A stretch of DNA of 64,000 nucleotides from Phycisphaeraceae bacterium (GCA_019636795.1 JAHBWW010000001.1:620001-684000); one strand, 5' to 3'; shown: positions 44,511-54,360, numbered from the stretch's first letter. Numbers and translations are program-made. The notes: generated from the sequence alone by a model not told the origin.

Positions 44511-46580
44511 TCAGTCCTCGTCCTTGTGCCCCGCGAACGCAGCAATCACTTCCTGCTGAATGTGCGCCGGCGTGTTCTCGTCGTGCGAGTAGTCCATCGT
44601 GTACGAACCCGAGCCGCCTGTGATGCTCTTGAGTTCATTCGAATAGTTCTGCAACTCACCCAGCGGCGCCTGTGCCACCACGCAGCACATGCCCCCCGCC
44701 AGCACCCGCGTATCCTGCACACGCCCACGCTTCGTCGACAGGTCGCCCGCGATATCGCCCATGTATTGGCTCGGACACGTCACCTCCAGCGTCACGATCG
44801 GTTCAAGCAGCACCGGCTTGGCCTTGTGCACCGCATCGATGAACGCCTTGCGACCCGCAGTAATGAACGCGATTTCCTTCGAGTCCACCGCGTGATACTT
44901 CCCGTCATACACCTCCACACGCACACCCGTGAACGGATACCCCGCCACCGCACCGTCTGAAAGCGTCGAACGAATCCCCTTCTCAATCGCAGGCATGTAC
45001 TGCTTCGGGATCGAGCCGCCCACCGTCGCATTCACAAACTCAAACCCCGACTCATGATCGTGCGGCAGCGGCTCCACACGCAAATACACCTCCCCAAACT
45101 GCCCCGCTCCGCCAGTCTGCTTCTTATGCCGATGATGCCCGTCGGCCTTGGCAGTGATCGTCTCCTTGTACGCAATCTTCGGCGGGCTTGTCACCAGTTC
45201 AATCCCGAAGTGCTCCTTCATCCGCTCAATCACAATGCGCAGATGCAACTCGCCCAGCCCACGCAGCACCGTCTGCTTCGTCGCCGCGATCCGTTCCATC
45301 CTCAGGCTCGGATCCTCCGCAAGCAACTTCGCCATCGCTCCCGAAAACTTCGATTCATCCGCGTGATTCTTCAGTTCGATCGCAAGCCCGAACATCGGCT
45401 TGGGCAGCGGCAGCGGCCGAAGATGCAGACTGTCAAGCTCATGCCCCGTGTGCAGCACCGCATCGTAAAACACCTCTTCAATCTTGCTCACAGCCCCGAT
45501 ATCCCCAGGACCAATCGCCTCCACTTCATGCGATTCCTTCCCCTGCCGCTTGAGCAGATGCCCGATCCGCACCGCCTTCTTGTTATGCCCGATCAGCACC
45601 TCAGTCTTGGCCCGGATCGAACCCTGATGCACCCGAAACACACCCAACTTGCCCACAAACGGGTCCGTCGTGATCTTGAAAATGTTGGCAATCAGCGGCC
45701 TGTCGATCATCGGCTCGGCATGGAACTCGTACTCCTCGCCCTCATCCGAATCACGCTTCATGAAAGGCCTCGGATTTCCCTCCAGCGGATTCGGCAGCAG
45801 CGATGCAAAAATGTGCAACAGCGAATCAACACCAGCCCCCGTCTTGGCCGACACAAAACAGATCGGAATCAGGTGCGCCTCGCGCAGTGCCGCCTCGAAC
45901 GCGTCATGCAACTTCGACTTGTCGAGGTTCGCGTCGTCCCCCTCCTCCAGATACTGATTCAGCAACTCGTCCTGCATCTCCACAATCTGCTCGACAATCT
46001 GCTGGTGCGCATCCTCCGCACTCGAAAACAGCGTCGGACCTTTCACCACAGGATCAAACACGCCCACCACATCCGTCCGATCCGGCGTCGGCAGATTGAT
46101 CGGCAGGCACACCGCGCCGAACTCCTCACGCAGCGCCTCCACCAGCGACTCGATATCCGCGTTTCCATCGTCGATCTTGTTGATGATGATCATCCGCGGC
46201 AGATTCCGCTCCGCCGCAACGCTCATCATCCGCCGGGTCACCGTGTCAATCCCGCGCGCCGCATCAATCACCACGCACACCGTCTCCACCGCAGGAAACA
46301 CACTGATCGCATGCGCCAGAAAATCAGGCATCCCCGGCGCATCAATCATGTTCACCATGTGCCCTTCATGATCAAAATGCAGCATCGAAGGCCGCAACGA
46401 ATGCTTGTGGTGCTTCTCCTCTTCCGTAAAGTCACTGACCGTGTTCCCATCCTCCACAGTCCCCATCCGCTGAATCACGCCCTTCGTGAACAGCAGCCGC
46501 TCGGCCAGTGTCGTCTTGCCGCTGCTCGCCTGACCCACAAGGCACAGATTGCGGATGTCTTCGGGTTTGTGTACAGCCAT
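44511..46580 (-). CDS. fusA2: EF-G-like GTPase (FusA2 type)
   Basis: A 689-residue EF-G homologue with all five domains (LLHIFASLLPNP; GGAGQFGEVYLRVEPL; IEKGIRSTLSDGAVAGYPFT). The P-loop VGQASSGKTT (15-24) has GQASSGKTT in place of the AHxDAGKTT of EF-G, DAPGMPDFL replaces DTPGHVDF, and NKIDD is intact. These changes, and the loss of the switch II His (H replaced by M), mark the FusA2-type paralogues found in several phyla, whose physiological role is not well established. The canonical EF-G is present at 37.7 kb. It faces the prepilin gene convergently with 16 bases between stops. Confidence 0.88.
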   Translation of the reverse strand: MAVHKPEDIRNLCLVGQASSGKTTLAERLLFTKGVIQRMGTVEDGNTVSDFTEEEKHHKHSLRPSMLHFDHEGHMVNMIDAPGMPDFLAHAISVFPAVETVCVVIDAARGIDTVTRRMMSVAAERNLPRMIIINKIDDGNADIESLVEALREEFGAVCLPINLPTPDRTDVVGVFDPVVKGPTLFSSAEDAHQQIVEQIVEMQDELLNQYLEEGDDANLDKSKLHDAFEAALREAHLIPICFVSAKTGAGVDSLLHIFASLLPNPLEGNPRPFMKRDSDEGEEYEFHAEPMIDRPLIANIFKITTDPFVGKLGVFRVHQGSIRAKTEVLIGHNKKAVRIGHLLKRQGKESHEVEAIGPGDIGAVSKIEEVFYDAVLHTGHELDSLHLRPLPLPKPMFGLAIELKNHADESKFSGAMAKLLAEDPSLRMERIAATKQTVLRGLGELHLRIVIERMKEHFGIELVTSPPKIAYKETITAKADGHHRHKKQTGGAGQFGEVYLRVEPLPHDHESGFEFVNATVGGSIPKQYMPAIEKGIRSTLSDGAVAGYPFTGVRVEVYDGKYHAVDSKEIAFITAGRKAFIDAVHKAKPVLLEPIVTLEVTCPSQYMGDIAGDLSTKRGRVQDTRVLAGGMCCVVAQAPLGELQNYSNELKSITGGSGSYTMDYSHDENTPAHIQQEVIAAFAGHKDED

Positions 46581-46636
46581 AGTGTGAAGCCTCCCAGCAA
46601 AAGATGCTCGACCCGAAACTCCGGGCCGGTTCAGAC

Positions 46637-46665
46637 ATGATGCCCGATTGTAAACGATTGGTCAA
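46637..46665 (-). promoter_or_regulatory. Candidate promoter for fusA2
   Basis: Reading the minus strand, TTGACC (complement of 46660-46665) and CATCAT (complement of 46637-46642) are spaced by 17 bases, about 55 bases upstream of the fusA2 start. The -35 is good, the -10 only moderate. Confidence 0.4.
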
Positions 46666-46802
46666 GACCCAGCCGATGGGGAACGGACACAGGCCCCTTA
46701 TCTCCTCTCAACACCCCGCAACCCTCTGTCTGTTTGGTATCTGCCCGTCGAAACCGGTTATTACCCTTGTCGCAGTCCCCCCGACTCCATATCCTCCCGC
46801 CC

Positions 46803-47681
46803 ATGAGCGAGGCTTCCTCGATGACAAACGCAACCCACTCGCCCTCCGCCACCAGCGACATCATCACGCCCGCCGGCCGAACCCTCTCGGCTCAGCTTGC
46901 TCAAACCATCGCCCCCCAGCGACCCTACGACGACGATCCCTTCGATAAACTCGCTCAACAGTACAACTTCCTCCTCACCTCCGACCGCCGCCGCGTCTTC
47001 TCACGCCTCGTCATCAAGGAATGCGAACGCGTCCGCCGCGAATCCGCAGGCCCCGTCCGCGTGCTCGACATCGGCTGCGGCCGAGGCATCGGACGACAGA
47101 CCGTCTACACCGAAGCCATGCGCGCATACATCGACGAGTTCTGGGGCATCGAGCCCGACGATCAGGTCACCCCGCGCGAAGGTCTCTTCGATCACTTCCA
47201 GCACGCACTCATGGAAACCGCAACGCTTCCCGAATCCTACTTCGACGTCATCTACAGCTTCATGGTCATGGAGCACGTCGCTGAGCCCGAAAAATTCCTC
47301 GCCGCCTCCGCACGCTGCCTCAAGCCCGGAGGCGTCCACATCTTCATGACCCCCAACGCCGGACACTACTTCACCATCAGCGCTTCGCTCATGCACAAGC
47401 TCAAAATCGACGAACTCGTCCTCCGCCTCCTCAAGCGAGGCGAAGAAGAGTCGTACCACTACCCCGTTCAATACAAGTGCAACTCGCCCCGGCAGATCAC
47501 CGCCGCCGCAACCCGCGCCGGCTACAGCACATGCCAGTACGCCTTCCTCGAATCCGAAGGCCCAACAGGCTACATGAAGGGCCCCCTCGTCCTCGCCTAC
47601 CACGCCCTGCGATTCAAACGCAAGATCATCAAGTCACAAAAGTGCCTGCTCACACTCACCGCCCGGCTCACCCGCGCCTGA
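46803..47681 (+). CDS. Class I SAM-dependent methyltransferase
   Basis: A 292-residue protein with a Rossmann methyltransferase core: motif I RVLDIGCGRGIG (about 87-98), acidic motif EFWGIEPDD, FDVIYSFMVMEHVAEPEKFL (motif IV-V region), and LKPGGVHIFMTPNAGHYF. This is the pattern of Methyltransf_11-type enzymes. The C-terminal ~80 residues are basic (RFKRKIIKSQK). Substrate unknown; polysaccharide or small-molecule methylation are both plausible. The gene stands between two divergent/convergent neighbours and has no clear operon. Confidence 0.82.
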   Translation: MSEASSMTNATHSPSATSDIITPAGRTLSAQLAQTIAPQRPYDDDPFDKLAQQYNFLLTSDRRRVFSRLVIKECERVRRESAGPVRVLDIGCGRGIGRQTVYTEAMRAYIDEFWGIEPDDQVTPREGLFDHFQHALMETATLPESYFDVIYSFMVMEHVAEPEKFLAASARCLKPGGVHIFMTPNAGHYFTISASLMHKLKIDELVLRLLKRGEEESYHYPVQYKCNSPRQITAAATRAGYSTCQYAFLESEGPTGYMKGPLVLAYHALRFKRKIIKSQKCLLTLTARLTRA

Positions 47682-47696
47682 CTCTCCGCCCGCGCC

Positions 47697-49040
47697 TCAA
47701 GGCCGCCGCTGCTGCTTGCGCACACCCTCAGGCATCGCATCCACAAACTGCGCCATCGGCGCATCACGCTGAAACGTCAGAAACTGCCCCGCAATCGCAG
47801 GCATCGCCGGCATCACGTTCCACGACCACAACGAAGGCCCGAACTTCCTCGACCTGCGATCAAGCACGCTCACAAACGATCCATACGAAAACCCCGGAAC
47901 CCAATGCGCCGTGAAGTGATACGAAATCGGTATCACCTCATCAAGCTCATCATGCGTCCCAAAATACTTCAGCGGCCGCTCAAACTGCTGCGTCCACGCC
48001 GAACTCGCCTGCAACTTCACAATGTCCACCGGAATCCACGCCAGCCGACGCTTCTCATCTGCCTCCGATTCGTCATACAACGCAAACTCCACCCACGCCC
48101 GCAACGAATCCGCATCGCCCGGCCTCGGCCTGTTCAAAGGCCTGCGATAGTCATACCCGATCACCACACGCGCCGGAATCCCCGCAGCCCGATACGTCGC
48201 AACCAGCAGCGTCACCAGATCAAACTTCGACCCACGCCCTTCACGCAGCGCACGCTCAGGACCCTCCACATGAAACGCGCCAAACGCCGTCGTCGCAGCC
48301 CCAAGCCCACCTAGCGGCCCCGCCGGACCATCCACTCCACGCCCGCTCACCCTATACGACTGCGCAACCTTCATCGCCAGCCACTTGGCTGTCAACGCCG
48401 GCGCCAACGCCTGCGGGTTCCCCTCCGTCCATTCCTGCACCTTCTCGCGCACCTGCGTCAGGTCATAAGGCCCATCAGGACCATAATCGATAAACATCTC
48501 CGGCTCAAACGTCGACTTGCACACCGCTGGCCAGTCCGTCGGCCACCCGATTGTCCGCGCCTTCGCCTCGTCATACTCCGTACGCCAACTCCGCCCATAC
48601 GTCGTCATCTGCAACGTCATCTGGCGCACCTTCGCAATCTCGCCGAAGTTCATCTCCACCAGAAACGTCCCACCAGGCAGAGGCACCCCCTCCGATCGAT
48701 TCACAAAAACCCGCGGCTCATCATCCACCAACTGATCGTTGATGAACAACTTCACATCCAGATGATCCAGAAACACCTGCGCATGACTCGACGACGGCGC
48801 AAGCGGAAAAAAAACATTCCCGCTCATCGCGTCAAACGACTTTGTCGCGGTATACACACGATCCGAACTCGGGCTTGTATCGTCAAAGTTCCCCACGCCA
48901 AGTCGCGTAGCGAACTTCCATTCCTTCGGCCTCGTCAGCGTCAAAACGCTGTGAACGTCCCACCACACTTCCTGCGCACTGGCCATCATCGTCATCGACG
49001 CCACAACGCCCATCACACCAAGCACCCTTGTACGCCTCAT
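47697..49040 (-). CDS. Secreted transglutaminase-fold protein lacking the catalytic Cys and His
   Basis: A 447-residue exported protein (signal MRRTRVLGVMGVVASMTMMA). Its central part has the transglutaminase-like core: KFDLVTLLVATYRAAGIPAR VVIGYD, and a segment ending LAWIPVDIV. In an active enzyme the Cys precedes this helix in GxCxxF and a His starts HAWVE. Here the first position reads GSKFD (no Cys) and the second SLRAWVEF (Arg instead of His); the later Asp is present. The only Cys in the protein is elsewhere (PAVCKST). It is therefore probably a binding or structural domain, not a protease or crosslinker. Divergent from fumC. Confidence 0.72.
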   Translation of the reverse strand: MRRTRVLGVMGVVASMTMMASAQEVWWDVHSVLTLTRPKEWKFATRLGVGNFDDTSPSSDRVYTATKSFDAMSGNVFFPLAPSSSHAQVFLDHLDVKLFINDQLVDDEPRVFVNRSEGVPLPGGTFLVEMNFGEIAKVRQMTLQMTTYGRSWRTEYDEAKARTIGWPTDWPAVCKSTFEPEMFIDYGPDGPYDLTQVREKVQEWTEGNPQALAPALTAKWLAMKVAQSYRVSGRGVDGPAGPLGGLGAATTAFGAFHVEGPERALREGRGSKFDLVTLLVATYRAAGIPARVVIGYDYRRPLNRPRPGDADSLRAWVEFALYDESEADEKRRLAWIPVDIVKLQASSAWTQQFERPLKYFGTHDELDEVIPISYHFTAHWVPGFSYGSFVSVLDRRSRKFGPSLWSWNVMPAMPAIAGQFLTFQRDAPMAQFVDAMPEGVRKQQRRP

Positions 49041-49218
49041 TCGATGGTCTCCATCGGGCCAGCCGCCACGGTCAGCGCCTTCAAACCGAGCGAGCAGTGC
49101 TCAACTCTTCGCTTGGTCCATGGCTCGGGTTCCCGCTGTGCCAAAAGCATATCGCCTCGACAACCCTCGAACCAACACCCGCACCTCCTACAGTTAAGCC
49201 GTACAAAAGGAGCGTTTC

Positions 49219-50673
49219 GTGACAATCTCCGCAAAAACCCGCATCGAAAAAGACTCAATGGGCGAAATGCCCGTCCCCGCCGACGTCCTCTACGGCGCAT
49301 CCACACAACGCGCAGTCCTCAACTTCCCAATCTCAGGCCGCCCCGTTCCGCCACAACTCATTCAGGCATACGCGATCCTCAAGTCCGCATGCGCACACGC
49401 CAACGAAAAACTCGGCAAACTCGATCCTGATCGCACAAATGCCATCGCCCAGGCATGCAATCAGATCCACAACGCCCTCCCCGATCATGGCGGCCTCGCA
49501 ATGCACTTCCCCATCGACATCTTCCAGACCGGTTCCGGCACAAGCACCAACATGAACCTCAACGAGGTCATCGCAAACCTCGTCTGCATCGCACGCAACA
49601 AACCAATCGGCTCCTCCAAAGACGCCGCATACCTCACCGCAGGCGGCGTCCACCCAAACGATCACGTCAACATGGGTCAGTCCTCCAACGACACCTTCCC
49701 GACCGCAATGAACCTCGCCGCCGGCATCGCAATCAAGAATCAACTCCTCCCCGCCATCACCCGCATGAAAAACGATCTCGAACGCAAAGCCGCCGCGTGG
49801 GATCACATCGTCAAGATCGGCCGCACACACCTACAGGACGCAACCCCAATCCGCCTCGGGCAGGAATTCTCAGGCTACGCCGCACAAATGGCACACGCCG
49901 AAGAACGACTCCACCGCGTCCTCCACGTCATCGGCGAACTCGCAATCGGAGGCACCGCCGTCGGCACCGGCATCAACACCCACCCACGCTTCGCAGGCCT
50001 CGTCGCCGCAGAACTCACCCGCGTCACCGGCGTTCACTTCCGCGAAGCAACCAACCACTTCGAAGCACAACACACCCGCGACGCCATCGTCGGCGCAAGC
50101 GCAAACCTCCGCACCATCGCCGTCAGCATCACCAAAATCGCAAACGACATCCGCTGGCTCGGGTCCGGGCCACGCTGCGGCATCGGAGAACTCAAAATCC
50201 CCGCCGTCCAGCCCGGCTCGTCCATCATGCCCGGCAAGGTCAACCCCGTCATCTGCGAAGCCGCCATCATGGCTTGTTGCCAGGTCATCGGCAACGACAC
50301 CGCAATCATGGTCGGAGGCCTCGGAGGCGTCGGATCACTCCTCGACCTCAACGTCGCAATGCCAATGATGATCGCAAACCTCCTCGACTCCATCTCCCTC
50401 CTCGCAAACACCGCAAACGTCTTCACCTCAAACCTGCTCGAAGGCCTCGAACCCGACCAGGCACGCTGCGCTTCCCTCATCGAAGGCAGCCTCGCCATGT
50501 GCACCAGCCTCGTTCCCGTCATCGGCTACGACAAATCCGCCGCACTCGCCTATCAGGCATACCGCGAAGGCAAGACCGTTCGTCAACTCGCCCTCGAACA
50601 GAAACTTCTCCCCGAAGCCGAACTCGCACGCCTCCTCGATCCAATGACCATGACGCGCCCATCCGAAGATTGA
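49219..50673 (+). CDS. fumC: Class II fumarate hydratase
   Basis: A 484-residue member of the fumarase/aspartase superfamily. GSGTSTNMNLNEVIANL, GRTHLQDATPIRLGQEFSGY and the signature GSSIMPGKVNPV (catalytic Ser in SS) are all present. KVNPV rather than the KVNPT common in fumarases, and TSLVPVIGYDKSAALAY near the end, make the class II fumarase call likely but do not rigorously exclude aspartate ammonia-lyase. It hydrates fumarate to malate in the TCA cycle, with icd nearby. The start is GTG 49219 with a good AAAAGGAG 7 bases upstream. Confidence 0.88.
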   Translation: MTISAKTRIEKDSMGEMPVPADVLYGASTQRAVLNFPISGRPVPPQLIQAYAILKSACAHANEKLGKLDPDRTNAIAQACNQIHNALPDHGGLAMHFPIDIFQTGSGTSTNMNLNEVIANLVCIARNKPIGSSKDAAYLTAGGVHPNDHVNMGQSSNDTFPTAMNLAAGIAIKNQLLPAITRMKNDLERKAAAWDHIVKIGRTHLQDATPIRLGQEFSGYAAQMAHAEERLHRVLHVIGELAIGGTAVGTGINTHPRFAGLVAAELTRVTGVHFREATNHFEAQHTRDAIVGASANLRTIAVSITKIANDIRWLGSGPRCGIGELKIPAVQPGSSIMPGKVNPVICEAAIMACCQVIGNDTAIMVGGLGGVGSLLDLNVAMPMMIANLLDSISLLANTANVFTSNLLEGLEPDQARCASLIEGSLAMCTSLVPVIGYDKSAALAYQAYREGKTVRQLALEQKLLPEAELARLLDPMTMTRPSED

Positions 50674-50690
50674 TCCGCGCCCACTCTGCC

Positions 50691-51518
50691 TCACACCTTC
50701 ACCGTGCCTCCATACCCCAGCGACTCCAGCGACTCTTCCCCGCACATCTTCATCAACTCCGCTTCCACCGCCTCAGGTATCTCCCATCGGCGCACCGACC
50801 CTTCATGAGGCCGTCCGAACCTCCGCGTGTTCTCATCTCCATACCCCTCGTGGTGCTCGCGCCCGCCATACGCCACCATCCCCGGCTCAAACTCCAGCCC
50901 AAGGTGCGCACACACTCGCCGCAATTCGTCCTCCGCGCTCGTGCATAACTCTTCATATCGCACCACGCAGCAGCCCTGCTCACGCACGAATCCCCCCAGC
51001 CGCCGCACATCGCCCGCCACACCACCGATCTGCGATTCAAGCATCGCGCCCTCTGCGTGCCTCCATGTATGCCGCGACCACAGAATCCCGCGAGGGTCGC
51101 GCGCCAGCACCACAAACTTCGCCTCCGGAAACAAAACCCGCAGCGCCCCAGCCATCGGCAGGTATGGCGGAGTCTTGTCCACAAACACCAACGCCCCATC
51201 AGGCATGTTCGCCGCATAAAACCGCCCCGCAAACGCACGGCAGCACGCAACAAACTGCTCCCGCGACAAATGGCTCTTGATCGCCGCCGCCGCCTGCCCA
51301 GGCTTGTACACCGGGCTCTCCCCAGTCCCCTCCCACATGTTCAGCAGAGGCAGCAGAAACCACGTCTCCGCCGGGCTGTACACCCGCGAATGCGAATCAA
51401 GCATCTTCCGCAGCAGCGTCGTCCCGCTCCGAAACGCACCGAGCACAAACGCAAGCCCACGCCCAGTCTCAAAATCCGCAGCCGTCGGAGCTCTCGATTT
51501 CATCTCACACGTGTTCAT
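50691..51518 (-). CDS. Sulfotransferase family protein
   Basis: A 275-residue PAPS-dependent sulfotransferase. The 5'-phosphosulfate loop is FVLGAFRSGTTLLRKML (about 24-40) and the 3'-phosphate contact is FVVLARDPRGILWSRH. YSPAETWFLLPLL and VDKTPPYLP match bacterial sulfotransferase families. It transfers sulfate to a hydroxyl or amino group of a carbohydrate, lipid or protein; substrate unknown. ATG 51518 (MNTCEMKSR) was preferred over the longer frame, which lacks homology; 51503 is an alternative. Convergent with fumC (17 bases between the stops). Confidence 0.82.
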   Translation of the reverse strand: MNTCEMKSRAPTAADFETGRGLAFVLGAFRSGTTLLRKMLDSHSRVYSPAETWFLLPLLNMWEGTGESPVYKPGQAAAAIKSHLSREQFVACCRAFAGRFYAANMPDGALVFVDKTPPYLPMAGALRVLFPEAKFVVLARDPRGILWSRHTWRHAEGAMLESQIGGVAGDVRRLGGFVREQGCCVVRYEELCTSAEDELRRVCAHLGLEFEPGMVAYGGREHHEGYGDENTRRFGRPHEGSVRRWEIPEAVEAELMKMCGEESLESLGYGGTVKV

Positions 51519-51601
51519 CTCACAACTATCGACCCCCTCCGCGCAATCCGGTTCAACACACGCCCCACGCAAACACTCATCGCGCAATTCCTGCGCACTC
51601 C

Positions 51602-51632
51602 AATAAAAAGAGCGGCGCCCATGCGCCGCTCT
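51602..51632 (-). terminator. Rho-independent terminator of the S8 protease gene (minus strand)
   Basis: Perfect 10-bp stem: AGAGCGGCGC at 51609-51618 with GCGCCGCTCT at 51623-51632 around CCAT. Read on the minus strand, it is followed by TTTTTATT (complement of 51602-51608). It lies 27 bases past the stop of the 51.7-54.0 kb gene. Confidence 0.88.
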
Positions 51633-51658
51633 GAGTTCATTCCATCTTCTCGAAAACC

Positions 51659-53992
51659 TTACGACCCGGGAGGTCCGATCGGCGTGCCAACATCGCCCCC
51701 GCCAGGCATCGGACGGCCGTTCTGCCCGCCCGGCCCAGGCCCCGGATCGCAATACCCAGGAGACCAGTTGGTCAGGAAAATCTGCAAGTCCGCGTACGTG
51801 ATCAGACCGTCATTGTTCAAATCCGCCCACGGATCGCCCGCGTACCACAAATCAAGGAAAATCATCAGGTCTTCAACCGTCACGATCCCGTCACCATTCA
51901 TATCGCCCGGACAACGTTGATTCAGCGGCGGACACAGGAAGAACTCTCCATCGCTCACACGCTTCCCGTACATCCGCACGCGATAACTCACCCACGTCTT
52001 CTCCGCCGCCCCAGGAATCCCGTCCCATCCAAACGGCGCCAGGTCCACCGTGTACTCGCCGTCATTGTCATCAAACGGCTCGGCCGGAATCCAGTCCGTG
52101 ATCGTGATCGTCCAGTTGCCGCTCGTCAATTCGCCCCAGTGCTTGTACGTCGTAAACGTCCACTCCGTGTACGAACCCACAGGGTCCGGCCTCGGCACCG
52201 CCAGCGTCGAAAGCGTGTCGTACGGGCTTTGCAGCGTGATCATCAGGTCGCCAGTCCAGGCCCCCTCGATCGTCAGCGTCACCTCAATCTCCTCAAGCAC
52301 CGCGTCCGGACGCACGCAGAAACTCTGCACCGAACTCTGTGGCCCATTGAGTGCATGATTGATGTAGAACTCTCCGCTCTCCGGCGGAAACTCCACAAAC
52401 TCCGCATCAGGCGGTGAATCGCCCACAATCACGATCCCAGTATCAAACATCTCCGGCTTCTTCACGCTCACCCAACTCATCGCCGCATTCACCGCAGCCT
52501 CGGCATTGATCAGCCCAAACCCATACGCATCACTGTGACGCTTGAAGCCGCCATTCACCTGCCAGTACGTGTTCCCAAACGGATGCGGGGATGCCGGAGT
52601 GAAAAAATACACTCCATCGTTCGCGAAATTCACCGGCAGGCTCGTGTCCGCAAGAATGTGCTTCACATCCCGAAGCGTCAATCCCGAGTTCGCTTCAAGC
52701 ATCAGTGCAATCACGCCCGATGCCACCGGCGCCGCCGCGCTCGTCCCGCCGAACATATCCGTATACAGGCCCGGATTCAGGAAACTCGGCGCATTGGTCG
52801 TCGTCATCCCCCGGCCCGCATCGCCAGCCGAATACGCCGAAACAAACACGCTCGAACCCGCATTGCTGTACGACGCCAGATTGTTATCCTCGCCCACCGC
52901 ACCTACCACAATCGGCCAGCGCGACGCCGTCATCTGTGTGTAGTCCGACCGCGCGCCAAAGAAGCTCAGATACTGCCCTTCATTGCCCGACGACCACACG
53001 ATGATCGATCCCTTCCCGCCACGCCCAAACTTCCCCGCGCGTTCGATCGCGTCCATCACATAGTCCGGGCTCGTAAAGTGCATGATCAGCGGAGCAGGAA
53101 AATTCGAAAAACCCCACGAATTATTCTTGATCGCAATCGTCGGCGATTGCCAGTTGAACGCCTGCATCGTCTGAAGCGTGCTCCCATTGCGAATCGCTGC
53201 CAATGTCGCGCCGTGCGCAACTCCCGCGCCGCCTTCGCCGTTGTTCGCAACCGCCGCGATCAGCCCCGCAACAGCAGTCCCGTGCGATTGATCCACCGGG
53301 AACAGCGTCATCCCCATCGACCGCGCCGCGTTGAAGTTCCCCGCAAGGTCCGGGTGATCGATCAGGAAGTTGTCCTCTCCCGCCTCGATCACGCCCACCG
53401 TCACGCCGCGACCCGTAATCCCCATCCCATACACCGACGCAACACCAAGGTCATGGCCAACATTCACATCGTTGAACAGGTGCCACTGGTCACCAAGCAG
53501 CGGATCGTTGAACGGAATGTTCATGTTCACCGCCGGCGCCCTGTGCTCCACCGTCACCGAGTCGAACTGCCCCTGCAGATGCGTCGCAATCTCCACCGCC
53601 TGCCGCACAGTCCCAGTGTCAATCAGGAACCACCCCGGCAACTCCAGCGCACTCACGACCGCCGTCGCACCCGTCGCAACGCTGCCCGGCCTCGACGCCA
53701 ATGCCTTGCGCACCTCGTCCGCACTCCCGGCCCGCACCACCACCTGGTTGTACAGCACAAACCCCGGAATCTCAATCCCCGGAGCAGCATCAAAAACCTT
53801 CGTCGCAACACTCGAAGCACCATCAGCCCGCGAAACCAGATATGAATCACGCACCTTGTTCAGCGGCACATCAAGCCTCACAGCCTCCGCCGGAGCAACG
53901 CCACCCCCGACGCGCCCAGCCTGCTGCCCATGCGCAACCCCGCACAACCCAATCGCCGCGCCGGCAATCGCCATCAGCACCGTCGTCTTCAT
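51659..53992 (-). CDS. Secreted S8 subtilisin/kexin-like protein with P domain and C-terminal dockerin
   Basis: A 777-residue exported protein. The peptidase S8 domain has His H237 in QSHGTAVAG, oxyanion Asn N337 in SSGNEGQ and Ser S418 in FGGTSAAAPVASG. The catalytic Asp region reads GVTVGVIEAGEDN, with Glu203 where kexins and subtilisins have Asp (VxxDxG). It is followed by a P/homoB domain (EEIEVTLTIEGAWTGDLMIT ... NWTITITDW) and type I dockerin repeats (GDMNGDGIVTVEDLMIFLDL, DLNNDGLITYADLQIFLTNW). ATG 53992 (MKTTVLMAIAGAA) has GGAG 8 bases upstream. It may be a protease of altered activity or a surface-assembly protein. Confidence 0.87.
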   Translation of the reverse strand: MKTTVLMAIAGAAIGLCGVAHGQQAGRVGGGVAPAEAVRLDVPLNKVRDSYLVSRADGASSVATKVFDAAPGIEIPGFVLYNQVVVRAGSADEVRKALASRPGSVATGATAVVSALELPGWFLIDTGTVRQAVEIATHLQGQFDSVTVEHRAPAVNMNIPFNDPLLGDQWHLFNDVNVGHDLGVASVYGMGITGRGVTVGVIEAGEDNFLIDHPDLAGNFNAARSMGMTLFPVDQSHGTAVAGLIAAVANNGEGGAGVAHGATLAAIRNGSTLQTMQAFNWQSPTIAIKNNSWGFSNFPAPLIMHFTSPDYVMDAIERAGKFGRGGKGSIIVWSSGNEGQYLSFFGARSDYTQMTASRWPIVVGAVGEDNNLASYSNAGSSVFVSAYSAGDAGRGMTTTNAPSFLNPGLYTDMFGGTSAAAPVASGVIALMLEANSGLTLRDVKHILADTSLPVNFANDGVYFFTPASPHPFGNTYWQVNGGFKRHSDAYGFGLINAEAAVNAAMSWVSVKKPEMFDTGIVIVGDSPPDAEFVEFPPESGEFYINHALNGPQSSVQSFCVRPDAVLEEIEVTLTIEGAWTGDLMITLQSPYDTLSTLAVPRPDPVGSYTEWTFTTYKHWGELTSGNWTITITDWIPAEPFDDNDGEYTVDLAPFGWDGIPGAAEKTWVSYRVRMYGKRVSDGEFFLCPPLNQRCPGDMNGDGIVTVEDLMIFLDLWYAGDPWADLNNDGLITYADLQIFLTNWSPGYCDPGPGPGGQNGRPMPGGGDVGTPIGPPGS

Positions 53993-54360
53993 GCGATTCA
54001 CTCCATTGATTCCGTTCATGTTCTGCCCCATCTTCTGACAGCGTCCGCCGAACACGCCGCATCACCGCGGCACTCTTCATCCAATCGGCCAGAAGCCCGC
54101 TTCACCCAAACCCCGCAAAGGGTCCACACGCGCCCGGCACAGTCCACAGTCTACGACATTCTGACCCGCCAAGCGAACAGGCTCTGGACGATTCGTGGAT
54201 CACTCCCCCAAGGTTCCGATCTCCCCAACTTTCACTCCTCAGCATCCAACCCCAATCAAAACCCGCAAACACCCCCCGCCCCACACCACAACCCTGCAAT
54301 TCACCCCGCCCGCCCGCTATCATCCTCTCCACAAACAACCTGCCAAGGAGAGCACGAGAC
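53993..54360. other. Intergenic region upstream of icd and the S8 protease gene
   Basis: A 368-base divergent region, very C-rich on the plus strand. It holds AAGGAGA just before icd; a weak CTGCAA / TATCAT promoter candidate for icd (about 54294-54323) is uncertain. No RNA gene or repeat was recognised. Confidence 0.35.

Noticed and set aside
49219-50673. Aspartate ammonia-lyase as the primary call
   Set aside because: KVNPV is also seen in aspartases, but overall spacing, length and GYDKSAALAY favour fumarase; kept as an alternative.
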